A stretch of 5,588 nt of DNA from Lachnospiraceae bacterium (GTDB lineage Bacteria > Bacillota > Clostridia > Lachnospirales > Lachnospiraceae). Shown here one piece after another: positions 1 to 5,413 of the stretch; within the stretch, counting starts at the first letter, position 1, and each line of letters starts with the position of its first letter. The DNA lies in assembly GCA_900770225.1 (NCBI GenBank), contig CAAGJU010000181.1, forward strand, positions 1 to 5,588, in the 5' to 3' direction. The notes under the pieces were generated by a model. It saw nothing but the letters and a program-made list of their open reading frames with translations, did not search any database and was not told the origin of the DNA. The position numbers and the translations under genes are program-made.

Positions 1-174
1 CGCAACAGAGCGATGAGCACTTGCTGAGAGCGACCGCAGGGAAGCTCGAAGCTTACGTGCGACGCCTGTCGGCGCAGTTAGCGAGCTTACGAGCTTACAA
101 GCCGACCGCTCTCGCTCGTCCTCGACGCAGCGGTGGTAAGCTCATCCTTCACTATCGTTCGGATTCGCCAACCA
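1..174. repeat. Dispersed intergenic repeat, copy 1
   Basis: This copy matches the repeat at 5414-5588 in the same orientation. Over positions 1-138 I count only four substitutions (such as G12/A, C37/G and C63/T) plus a 2-base length difference near 89. From 139 to 174 the copies diverge but end with the same CGCCAACCA. The unit can fold: an outer 11-bp arm pair (26-36 with 103-113), inner AAGCTCG/CGAGCTT arms, and a central CGCC-TGTC-GGCG hairpin (63-74). It lies past the 3' end of rsmI. It has no transposase and no convincing ORF. The left end may be cut by the window edge. The repeat is certain; what it does is unknown. Confidence 0.9.
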
Positions 175-269
175 CCGGCGTCTGCGGATGGTTGCGGGTT
201 GGAAGCATCTGTATATCTGGATATTCGGCCCGAATCACACCAGTCCGTAGATCCGTGACTGGTCGTCAA
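175..269. other. Intergenic region downstream of rsmI
   Basis: This short non-coding stretch between the rsmI stop and repeat copy 1 holds no gene that I can support. It contains three short inverted repeats: ACCAGTC/GACTGGT at 239-263, an ATTCGG/CCGAAT palindrome at 223-235, and a weak ATATC/GATAT pair just to its left. None is followed by a T-run on the minus strand, so a classical intrinsic terminator is not evident. Confidence 0.6.
239..263 (-). terminator. Possible 3' hairpin after rsmI (no T-tract)
   Basis: A perfect 7-bp inverted repeat (ACCAGTC at 239-245, GACTGGT at 257-263) with an 11-base loop starts six bases after the rsmI stop codon. The position suits a transcript 3' end. However, the stem is modest and no run of T follows on the minus strand, so it could as well be a processing or stability hairpin. 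Confidence 0.25.
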
Positions 270-1133
270 TTACTTCTCACCCTGATGCTTATTCTTCTCC
301 AATTCCGCGTAGATTTCTCTCCGGCCGACGCCGCGGTCTCGGGCGGCTGCCTTCATGGCTTCTTTTCTGTCCATGCCCTGATCGATGTATTGCTGCACGT
401 GTTCGGCGACAGATATGTTTTCCCAGGTCTTCTGCTCCTCTCGCGCCGCATCCTCCGGATCCCGGCCGGCGATCACGAGGACGTATTCGCCCTTCGGATC
501 CTTTTCTTCGTAGTAATGGCACGCCTCTTCCAGCGTGGTCCGCCGGATCTCCTCATGGATCTTCGTCAGTTCGCGACACAGGGCGATTTTCCGATCGCCA
601 CCAAGCGCCTCACGGAGTTCCCCGAGTGTCCGCCTCAGACGGTGGGGCGCCTCGTAGAGCACGATCGTCACCGTCTCCTTTGCCATCTCCTCCAGCCGGT
701 TCCGGCGTTCCTTTTTATCCATGGGCAGAAACGCTTCAAAAATAAACCGGCGGGTCGGCAGGCCGGATACCGTGAGCGCTGTGACGCACGCCGCAGAGCC
801 GGGAAGCGATGTCACAGGGATCCCGGCCTCACAGCACATGCGCACCAGTTCCTCGCCGGGGTCCGATATGCCCGGCGTGCCGGCGTCCGTGATCAGTGCC
901 ACGACCGTGCCCTGCTGCATTTTGCTGACAAGCTCACGTCCCTTGTCGTAGCGGTTATTCTCATGATAGGCCGTCATCGGCGTATGGATATCGAAGTGAT
1001 TCAGCAGCCGGATGCTGTTCCGCGTATCCTCCGCGGCAATCAGATCCGCATCCTTCAGCGCCTGAACCACGCGGGGCGTCATGTCCCCGAGGTTGCCGAT
1101 CGGCGTCGCACAAAGCACCAGTTTTCCCGTCAT
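270..1133 (-). CDS. rsmI: 16S rRNA (cytidine1402-2'-O)-methyltransferase RsmI
   Basis: RsmI uses S-adenosylmethionine to 2'-O-methylate C1402 in the decoding centre of 16S rRNA, together with RsmH, which modifies the base. The 287-residue protein has the usual family length. Visible tetrapyrrole-methylase-fold signatures are TPIGNLGDMTPR (10-21), AEDTR (34-38), DAGTPGISDPG (83-93), LPGSAA (110-115), FEAFLP (132-137; Gly is more usual at the third position) and YEAPHR (160-165). A C-terminal helical segment after about 240 (MDRKEAMKAAARDRGVGRRE) matches the small RsmI helix-turn-helix-like domain. The reading frame is open 27 codons further upstream, but that extension lies inside the preceding gene. 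ATG at 1133 is chosen because a GGAGGAG site sits 5 bases ahead of it. The stop is TAA at 270-272. It is the last gene of the cluster, 16 bases after the methyltransferase gene. In Bacillus the orthologue is yabC, in the same order. Confidence 0.96.
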   Translation of the reverse strand: MTGKLVLCATPIGNLGDMTPRVVQALKDADLIAAEDTRNSIRLLNHFDIHTPMTAYHENNRYDKGRELVSKMQQGTVVALITDAGTPGISDPGEELVRMCCEAGIPVTSLPGSAACVTALTVSGLPTRRFIFEAFLPMDKKERRNRLEEMAKETVTIVLYEAPHRLRRTLGELREALGGDRKIALCRELTKIHEEIRRTTLEEACHYYEEKDPKGEYVLVIAGRDPEDAAREEQKTWENISVAEHVQQYIDQGMDRKEAMKAAARDRGVGRREIYAELEKNKHQGEK

Positions 1134-1138
1134 AATTT

Positions 1139-1145
1139 CTCCTCC
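1139..1145 (-). promoter_or_regulatory. Ribosome binding site of rsmI (fixes the start)
   Basis: GGAGGAG on the minus strand, five bases before ATG 1133 and four bases past the TAA stop of the upstream methyltransferase gene. It rules out the longer frame starting at 1214. Confidence 0.9.
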
Positions 1146-1149
1146 GCCA

Positions 1150-1896
1150 TTACCGGCCGTCGCCGTAGATGGCGCGAATATCGTCTGTATACACGCCCGG
1201 CTTTTCATAGACAATCAGCGGTTTCTCCACCTCCAGCCGCGCCCGGCCGTCCCGGCGCGCCGCTATGAGCACCAGATTCGGTTCCTTATCCACGAAGGGA
1301 TAGACCAGCCGCATTTTTTTCGGCTCCAGATGGAACTCCCGCAGCGTATCCATGATCTCAGCCAGCCGGAACGGCCGGTGGATCAGGTAAAAATAACCGT
1401 GCGGCGCGAGCAGCCGGGCAGCCTGGCCGGCTACATCGCGGAATGTACAGTAAATTTCGTGTCTGGCAGCTGCCATTTCCGGGTCGGGATTTTTCAATCC
1501 GTGTCCGCCGATCATATAGGGCGGATTGCAGGTGACTATATCAAAAGAAGCTGCGTCAAAAAATGACGCGGCTTCTCTGATGTCTCCACGGATGATATGT
1601 ATTCTGTCCTGCAGGCCGTTGATCCTGACACTTCTCTCCGCCATATCCGCAGATTTTTCCTGGATTTCCATGCCCGTGATCTCTCTGCCCCGTCCTCTCG
1701 CTGCGAGAAGAAGCGGCACGATCCCGGTGCCGGTGCACATATCCAGGATCCGGTCATTTTTTCCGGCCTGTGCATAATCCGCGAGCAGGACAGCATCCAT
1801 CCCATAGCGGAAATTGCTGTCTCCCTGAATGATAAAATATCCGTTCTGGAGATCGTCCAGCTGTTCACCATCCTTCAGCAATGGATGTTCCGCCAT
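1150..1896 (-). CDS. trmN6: tRNA1(Val) (adenine37-N6)-methyltransferase family protein (YabB/TrmN6-like)
   Basis: This is a 248-residue Rossmann-fold methyltransferase of the YfiC/YabB type. The SAM-binding motif I is LDMCTGTGIV (51-60), the acidic residue of motif II is E77 in GMEIQ, and the amino-methyltransferase catalytic motif NPPY is at 124-127, typical of enzymes methylating exocyclic nitrogens. An N-terminal FRYGMDAVLLADY segment (29-41) and ARHE (144-147) are also family traits. The Escherichia coli relative methylates N6 of A37 in tRNA1(Val); whether this protein has the same target is inferred from family and gene order. A GTG codon at 1911 extends the frame by five codons but lacks a binding site, since the AAGGAG site lies inside that extension. 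ATG 1896 is therefore preferred. Its binding site overlaps the ricT stop, giving an 11-base gap and strong likelihood of co-transcription or translational coupling. The stop is TAA at 1150-1152. In Bacillus, yabB sits in the same yaaT-yabC neighbourhood. Confidence 0.88.
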   Translation of the reverse strand: MAEHPLLKDGEQLDDLQNGYFIIQGDSNFRYGMDAVLLADYAQAGKNDRILDMCTGTGIVPLLLAARGRGREITGMEIQEKSADMAERSVRINGLQDRIHIIRGDIREAASFFDAASFDIVTCNPPYMIGGHGLKNPDPEMAAARHEIYCTFRDVAGQAARLLAPHGYFYLIHRPFRLAEIMDTLREFHLEPKKMRLVYPFVDKEPNLVLIAARRDGRARLEVEKPLIVYEKPGVYTDDIRAIYGDGR

Positions 1897-1902
1897 ACTT
1901 AT

Positions 1903-1908
1903 CTCCTT
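1903..1908 (-). promoter_or_regulatory. Ribosome binding site of the trmN6-like gene
   Basis: AAGGAG on the minus strand, six bases before ATG 1896. Its first base is shared with the TGA stop of ricT (1908-1910), so the two genes are translationally adjacent. It also decides against the upstream GTG at 1911. Confidence 0.85.
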
Positions 1909-3563
1909 CACTGGGCTGTGCCGCCCTCCTGACCGTTCCCCGGCGCGCTGCTGCGGGATTCTCCGCCTTCGCTTCTCTCCGCTGCGCTGCTGCGGAATTC
2001 TCCGCCAGTTCTTCTCTCCGGATTTCTCCCTGCTGCGCTGCCGTCGGATTCTCCGCCTGCGTTATTTTCCGCGCTGCTCTCACCGGAAGTTCCGCTGGCG
2101 CTGCTCCTGCGGCGTCTGCGGCGACGGCGATGTCTCTTCTCTTCCCCGCCGGGTAAGGCAGCTGCCGCACGCTCTGTGTCAGCTTCTGCTGTAGCTTCCG
2201 CTTCCCGTGCCTCCTGCGCCTCATTTCCTGCCGCACGGTCATCACGTGCCGCATTGCCTGCTGCACGGCCATCCGATGCCGCATTACCTGCCGTTCGGCC
2301 ATCCCGTGCCGTATTGCCTGCTGCACGGCCATCCACTGCCGCATTACCTGCCGTTCGGCCATCCCGTGCCGTATTGCCTGCTGTCCGGCCATCCGGTGTC
2401 ACATTCCCGCCGGCCCGGCCGTCCTGGGCATTCTGGCGTCTGCGGCGGTTCCTGCTGCGTCCTGAACGTGGCTGCGCATCGTTCTGGTTATTTGCATTAC
2501 CGGAATTAGCCGCGTTATTGCCGGCGGCTCCGTCTTCGAAAGCCTTATCTCCGTTCCGGCCGGCGGATCTGTCTCCGAAAGCTTTATCTCCGCTCCGGCC
2601 GGCATCCCTGCCAGCTTCTCTGTCGGCATCTCTGCCTGCGTTTTTCTCGGCCGGTCTGTTTTTCTTCTTCTCAGCAGGTGCAGGTGTACCTTCCGCGGCA
2701 TTATCCGCCACAGCCTTCTTTTTCGGCTGCTGCTTCGGACCCTTCTTTTTCTTTGCGATCAGCGTAAGGTCCTCCGCCGGGTACTCCTCCATATTTTTCT
2801 CATCGCCTTCCTCGATCAGCACGCGGATCTGCTGGCGGAGCACATTGACCTGCGCCACCACGCCGACCCGTTCATCCGGCGTCTGCACGGTATCGCCGAT
2901 TCCGGGAAGATTCCTGTTCAGATACTGGTAGGTCTCCTCTTCATTTTTCAGGCAGCACATCAGCCTGCCGCAGACACCCGAGATCTTTCCGGGATTCAGG
3001 GAGAGATTCTGCTCCTTGGCCATCCGGATCGACACCGGGACAAAATCCGTGAGATACGACGCGCAGCAGAGCTGGCGCCCGCAGATGCCGACACCGCCGA
3101 GGATCCTCGTCTCATCGCGCACGCCGATCTGGCGCAGTTCGATCCTCATCTTGAACACAGAGGCGAGATCCCTCACGAGCTCACGAAAATCCACTCTGCC
3201 GTCCGCGGTAAAATAAAACATGATCTTCTTTCCGTCGAACGTACACTCCGCTGCCACCAGCTTCATATCCAGCTGATGCTCCCGGATCTTTTTCTTGCAG
3301 ATATGGAAAGCCTCGTCTTCCTTCTTGCGGAGCTCCGCTTCCCGCTGGATGTCCTGCTCATCTGCTTTTCTGATGACCGGTCGGAGCGGTCTCGTCACCT
3401 TCTCTTTGGGGACGTCACGCACCGAGAGCACGACTCTTCCGCACTCATTGCCGATCGCCGTCTCCACGACAACCATATCCCCGTGTCTGAGCTCAAAATC
3501 GCTCGGGTCAAAATAATATACTTTGCCGGTATTTCTGAACCGGACACCGACTACCTTTGCCAT
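1908..3563 (-). CDS. ricT: RicT/YaaT-type PSP1-domain protein with a long repetitive C-terminal extension
   Basis: The first 270 or so residues are a clear RicT (YaaT, stage 0 sporulation/PSP1) protein. In Bacillus, RicT works with RicA and RicF, binds iron-sulfur clusters and adapts RNase Y for mRNA maturation; mutants also affect sporulation, competence and biofilm formation. The conserved cysteine groups are present: CGRQLCC (C161, C166, C167) and CGRLMCC (C198, C203, C204), around the hallmark KEQNLSLNPGKISG segment (183-196). The protein is 551 residues, about twice the length of Bacillus RicT. Residues from about 271 form a lysine-rich linker, two imperfect 13-residue repeats (325-349), an SGRSRNRRRR patch (367-376), seven decapeptides (381-450), eight consecutive arginines (479-486), and a Ser/Gly/Glu-rich end. 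This tail looks disordered. Start ATG 3563 has a moderate GAAAGG site nine bases ahead. The stop is TGA at 1908-1910. The core is certain; the role of the tail is unknown. Confidence 0.95.
   Translation of the reverse strand: MAKVVGVRFRNTGKVYYFDPSDFELRHGDMVVVETAIGNECGRVVLSVRDVPKEKVTRPLRPVIRKADEQDIQREAELRKKEDEAFHICKKKIREHQLDMKLVAAECTFDGKKIMFYFTADGRVDFRELVRDLASVFKMRIELRQIGVRDETRILGGVGICGRQLCCASYLTDFVPVSIRMAKEQNLSLNPGKISGVCGRLMCCLKNEEETYQYLNRNLPGIGDTVQTPDERVGVVAQVNVLRQQIRVLIEEGDEKNMEEYPAEDLTLIAKKKKGPKQQPKKKAVADNAAEGTPAPAEKKKNRPAEKNAGRDADREAGRDAGRSGDKAFGDRSAGRNGDKAFEDGAAGNNAANSGNANNQNDAQPRSGRSRNRRRRQNAQDGRAGGNVTPDGRTAGNTARDGRTAGNAAVDGRAAGNTARDGRTAGNAASDGRAAGNAARDDRAAGNEAQEAREAEATAEADTERAAAALPGGEEKRHRRRRRRRRSSASGTSGESSAENNAGGESDGSAAGRNPERRTGGEFRSSAAERSEGGESRSSAPGNGQEGGTAQ
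2106..2129 (-). other. Poly-arginine block in the RicT tail
   Basis: This encodes eight consecutive arginines (residues 479-486), preceded by K-R-H. The codons are mixed (CGC, CGT, AGA, AGG), so selection on the protein is more likely than simple slippage of one triplet. Such a patch suits RNA or other polyanion binding, which fits a protein that partners RNase Y, but that is inference. Confidence 0.85.
2214..2423 (-). repeat. Seven in-phase 30-bp tandem repeats within ricT
   Basis: These encode seven decapeptides (residues 381-450) with consensus D-G-R-[TA]-A-G-N-[TA]-A-x, all in phase with no indels. A 60-bp higher-order unit is visible: 2277-2323 and 2337-2383 are identical over 47 bases, pointing to a recent two-unit duplication. 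The outer copies are more degenerate, as is common for arrays that expand from the middle. Confidence 0.93.
2514..2591 (-). repeat. Two imperfect 39-bp repeats within ricT
   Basis: Two consecutive 13-codon units begin with GDKAF (residues 325 and 338) and continue as GDRSAGRN and EDGAAGN. They lie upstream of, and have a different period from, the decapeptide array, showing that the tail grew by more than one duplication event. Confidence 0.75.
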
Positions 3564-3576
3564 TTCTCAAAACCTT

Positions 3577-3624
3577 TCACACCGGTCTGCACGCTGCCTG
3601 CGCGGCAGAGCCGGCCGATTTCAT
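3577..3624 (-). CDS. Possible 15-residue leader ORF before ricT
   Basis: An ATG at 3624 has AGGA six bases upstream and encodes MKSAGSAAQAACRPV, ending in TGA 13 bases before the ricT start codon. The stop overlaps the ricT ribosome binding region. It could be a leader peptide that couples translation to ricT, but an ORF this short arises easily by chance in GC-rich DNA, and the peptide matches nothing I recognise. Confidence 0.15.
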   Translation of the reverse strand: MKSAGSAAQAACRPV

Positions 3625-3658
3625 CGTGTTTCCTGTTATACTCCTGTATCCCGGACGG

Positions 3659-3694
3659 ATGTATACATATGATATAGGTGTCATACGTATGATA
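3659..3694. promoter_or_regulatory. Operator-like palindromes and 12-bp direct repeat upstream of ricT
   Basis: ATACATATGATA (3663-3674) and ATACGTATGATA (3683-3694) match at 11 of 12 positions and are spaced 20 bp start to start, close to two helical turns. Two perfect palindromes overlap them: ATGTATACAT (3659-3668) and TCATACGTATGA (3681-3692). The patch is strikingly AT-rich against GC-rich flanks. It looks like a regulator binding site or promoter region for ricT, but no known operator is recognised. Confidence 0.35.
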
Positions 3695-3705
3695 ACCGGA
3701 TCGCT

Positions 3706-3719
3706 TCGCGCTCTCGCGA
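3706..3719 (-). other. Small hairpin after holB
   Basis: A perfect 5-bp inverted repeat (TCGCG/CGCGA with a 4-base loop) lies eight bases past the holB stop. There is no T-run after it on the minus strand, so it is not a convincing intrinsic terminator. It may affect RNA stability or simply reflect a relic of a GC-rich intergenic repeat. Confidence 0.3.
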
Positions 3720-3727
3720 TTCTCCCT

Positions 3728-4735
3728 CTAATTCTCCCGGATTGTCAGGAACATCAGCTCCATCGTCAGATCGAAGCTGACGTTTGCCCGCAGCCTGTCC
3801 TCTGCTGTCCGGATCGCCTGCTGTATTTTTTCCAGCCCCTCATACGAACTGGTCGTCGCACGCTCACGGATCGCGCTGACCTCTTCACGGAACAGCAGGC
3901 CGTCCACATCGCGCGTCGCCTTGAACAGAAGCACATCGCGGAACCACATGTCAAAGACACCCAGGTAATCATATGTCTGCTGACGGTCTTTTGAGAGCAT
4001 GCGGATCGCATCGATCATATCCCGCACATCCATCTGTCTGGACATTTTCATCATGCGGATCGCATTTTCAACGATCTCCATGAAATCGGATGATTCCGCG
4101 ATTCTCTTCGCGCGTCCGATATTGCCCTGCGCAAAAGCGGCCTCGATCTCTGCCTGATAATCCGGCACATGCATCTGCTTCATCAGGTATTCCTTCATCT
4201 CTTCATCGCTGACAGGATGAAGATTCAGGGATACACATCTCGAGAGGATCGTCGGAAGCAGAGCTTCCCGGTTTTCCGTCAGAAGCATGATGACTACGTA
4301 ATCCGGCGGTTCTTCGATCGTCTTCAAAAGCGCATTCTGCGCCTGCGGCGTCATCTTTGACGCTTCCTCGACAATGTAGATTTTGTATGGGCTCTCGTAA
4401 GGCCGGATAGCCGCATCATCCACAAGCTGCGCACGCACTTCGTCTACGCTGATCGTATTGGGCTTTTCATGCTTTACATAAATGATGTCGGGATGATTGC
4501 CCGTAAGCGCCTTCCGACAGGAAGGACACTGTCCGCAGGGTTCAACGCCGTGCTCTCTGCACTGCAGCGTCATGGCAAACAGCGTAGCGATCAGCCGCTT
4601 GCCGGAGCCCTTCTCCCCGCTGATAATATAGGCATGCGATACCTTGTCCGAACGTATGGCATTCTGAATATGCGCTACGGCATCGCGATGTCCGACTATG
4701 CCCGCAAATCCTCTGATCTCATCCGGTTCCCGCAT
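3728..4735 (-). CDS. holB: DNA polymerase III delta' subunit (clamp loader)
   Basis: HolB is the delta' subunit of the clamp loader, the AAA+ complex that opens the beta sliding clamp and places it on primed DNA. The 335 residues show the expected order: VGHRDAVAHIQNA near the N-terminus, P-loop GEKGSGK (40-46), a zinc-binding cysteine set C59, C67, C70 and C73, a Walker B-like stretch IYIVEEASKM (119-128), the QNALLKTIEEPP segment (133-144), LLTEN as sensor 1 (151-155), and SRC (165-167), whose arginine acts as the finger for the neighbouring ATPase subunit. R47 follows the P-loop lysine where ATP-binding subunits have Thr or Ser, which fits a delta' that does not hydrolyse ATP. Zinc and SRC motifs are shared with DnaX, but the length and the absence of a DnaX C-terminal part argue for HolB. 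ATG 4735 has GGAGG eight bases ahead. The stop is TAG at 3728-3730. It lies 39 bases after the kinase-like gene. Confidence 0.94.
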   Translation of the reverse strand: MREPDEIRGFAGIVGHRDAVAHIQNAIRSDKVSHAYIISGEKGSGKRLIATLFAMTLQCREHGVEPCGQCPSCRKALTGNHPDIIYVKHEKPNTISVDEVRAQLVDDAAIRPYESPYKIYIVEEASKMTPQAQNALLKTIEEPPDYVVIMLLTENREALLPTILSRCVSLNLHPVSDEEMKEYLMKQMHVPDYQAEIEAAFAQGNIGRAKRIAESSDFMEIVENAIRMMKMSRQMDVRDMIDAIRMLSKDRQQTYDYLGVFDMWFRDVLLFKATRDVDGLLFREEVSAIRERATTSSYEGLEKIQQAIRTAEDRLRANVSFDLTMELMFLTIREN

Positions 4736-4774
4736 TCTGCACGCCTCCCTGCTTATTTTCTGACACTGTACCCA

Positions 4775-5368
4775 TCATAATATCATATCGGCGATAAAAC
4801 CCGCAACTTCACGGATACAGTCCTCAAGTTTTCCGTTATTCTGAAAACGCCGGCTGATGCCCGCCTGCCTGATTTTTTCTTCGGAAAAATCTGCGGCATC
4901 CGCCAGAAACCTCCGGCACATCTCCTCATACTGCGGTTCCTGCTGCTTCCGCTCGCGTTTCAGCGCCCGCTCCAGACGGATCCCGTCATCCGTTTCGATC
5001 AGGAGCGGCACCAGATGGCTGTTGCCAAAATACTGTTTCAGCCTGACATAGGATTCCAGCGTTCCGATGCCCAGGTACTGCTGACCGGCTGCGTCGATGT
5101 GTCCGTCGTCCGCCGTAAAATAATACCAGGGTCCGCTTACCGTCTGATAGCAGCGCTCCTCAATGACTTTTCCCTTTTCCCGGAGCTCTCGCAGCTTTTT
5201 TTCATCCGTAAACCAGTATTCCCGTCCGTTCTGTTCGTTCCGCCGCATCGGCCTCGTCGTGCAGATCACCAGCGGGTGCAGTTTTCCCTGCAGGCGCGGG
5301 TCCTGCAGTACCGCCTGATAGATATGATCCTTGCCGCTGGCGCTTTTTCCCATCAGATAAAATATCAT
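4775..5368 (-). CDS. Divergent guanylate-kinase-like P-loop protein
   Basis: A 197-residue protein of the guanylate kinase fold. It has a P-loop GKSASGKD (7-14), in which Asp replaces the usual Ser/Thr after the lysine. Its GMP-site segment TTRPMRRNEQNGREYWF (37-53) keeps the Arg, Glu, Gly and Tyr positions of the canonical T-T-R-x-P-R-x-G-E-x-x-G-x-x-Y. A lid-like arginine stretch is RLERALKRERK (131-141). The usual acidic D-x-D-x-Q-G region of true guanylate kinases is not recognisable; LGIGTLESYVRL (99-110) stands there instead. It may phosphorylate a nucleoside monophosphate or only bind nucleotides; I cannot say which. It is unlikely to be the essential Gmk, so no symbol is given. ATG 5368 has AGGAG seven bases ahead; the stop is TGA at 4775-4777. 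It heads the visible cluster, in the place where Bacillus has tmk, and repeat copy 2 begins 45 bases upstream of it. Confidence 0.8.
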   Translation of the reverse strand: MIFYLMGKSASGKDHIYQAVLQDPRLQGKLHPLVICTTRPMRRNEQNGREYWFTDEKKLRELREKGKVIEERCYQTVSGPWYYFTADDGHIDAAGQQYLGIGTLESYVRLKQYFGNSHLVPLLIETDDGIRLERALKRERKQQEPQYEEMCRRFLADAADFSEEKIRQAGISRRFQNNGKLEDCIREVAGFIADMIL

Positions 5369-5413
5369 GCGTGCTCTCCTGCGCTGCCATACAGGTATAC
5401 AGAGGCCTCCACC

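Larger units (their letters stand above)
3564..3727. other. holB-ricT intergenic region
   Basis: This 164-base gap is the longest between genes inside the cluster. On the minus strand, from holB towards ricT, it holds a TCGCG-AGAG-CGCGA hairpin just past the holB stop, an AT-rich stretch with palindromes and a near-perfect 12-bp direct repeat (3659-3694), a -10-like TATAAC (3635-3640), and a possible 15-codon ORF (3577-3624). A promoter driving ricT-trmN6-rsmI would fit here, but I found no -35/-10 pair at good spacing. Confidence 0.5.

Noticed and set aside
1..174. Short protein encoded in the repeat (frame containing AGKLEAYVR)
   Set aside because: The frame is interrupted differently in the two copies by the 2-base length change and there is no ribosome binding site, so a peptide is unlikely.
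1134..1214. N-terminal extension of RsmI by 27 residues
   Set aside because: It lies within the preceding gene, shows no conserved sequence, and ATG 1133 has a strong binding site at ideal spacing.
21..1268. A 415-codon plus-strand ORF opposite rsmI and the end of the methyltransferase gene
   Set aside because: It runs antisense to two clear genes, begins inside the repeat and has no family features; long antisense frames are common in GC-rich DNA.
2214..2423. CRISPR array
   Set aside because: The units are contiguous, in frame and protein-coding, with no unique spacers and no cas genes nearby.
2176..2931. A 251-codon plus-strand ORF with proline/alanine/serine repeats
   Set aside because: It is the antisense shadow of the RicT repeat tail; its repeats simply mirror the coding repeats.
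5395..5400. -10 promoter element (TATAC region) before the kinase-like gene
   Set aside because: No acceptable -35 is found 16-18 bases upstream; the match is too weak to call.
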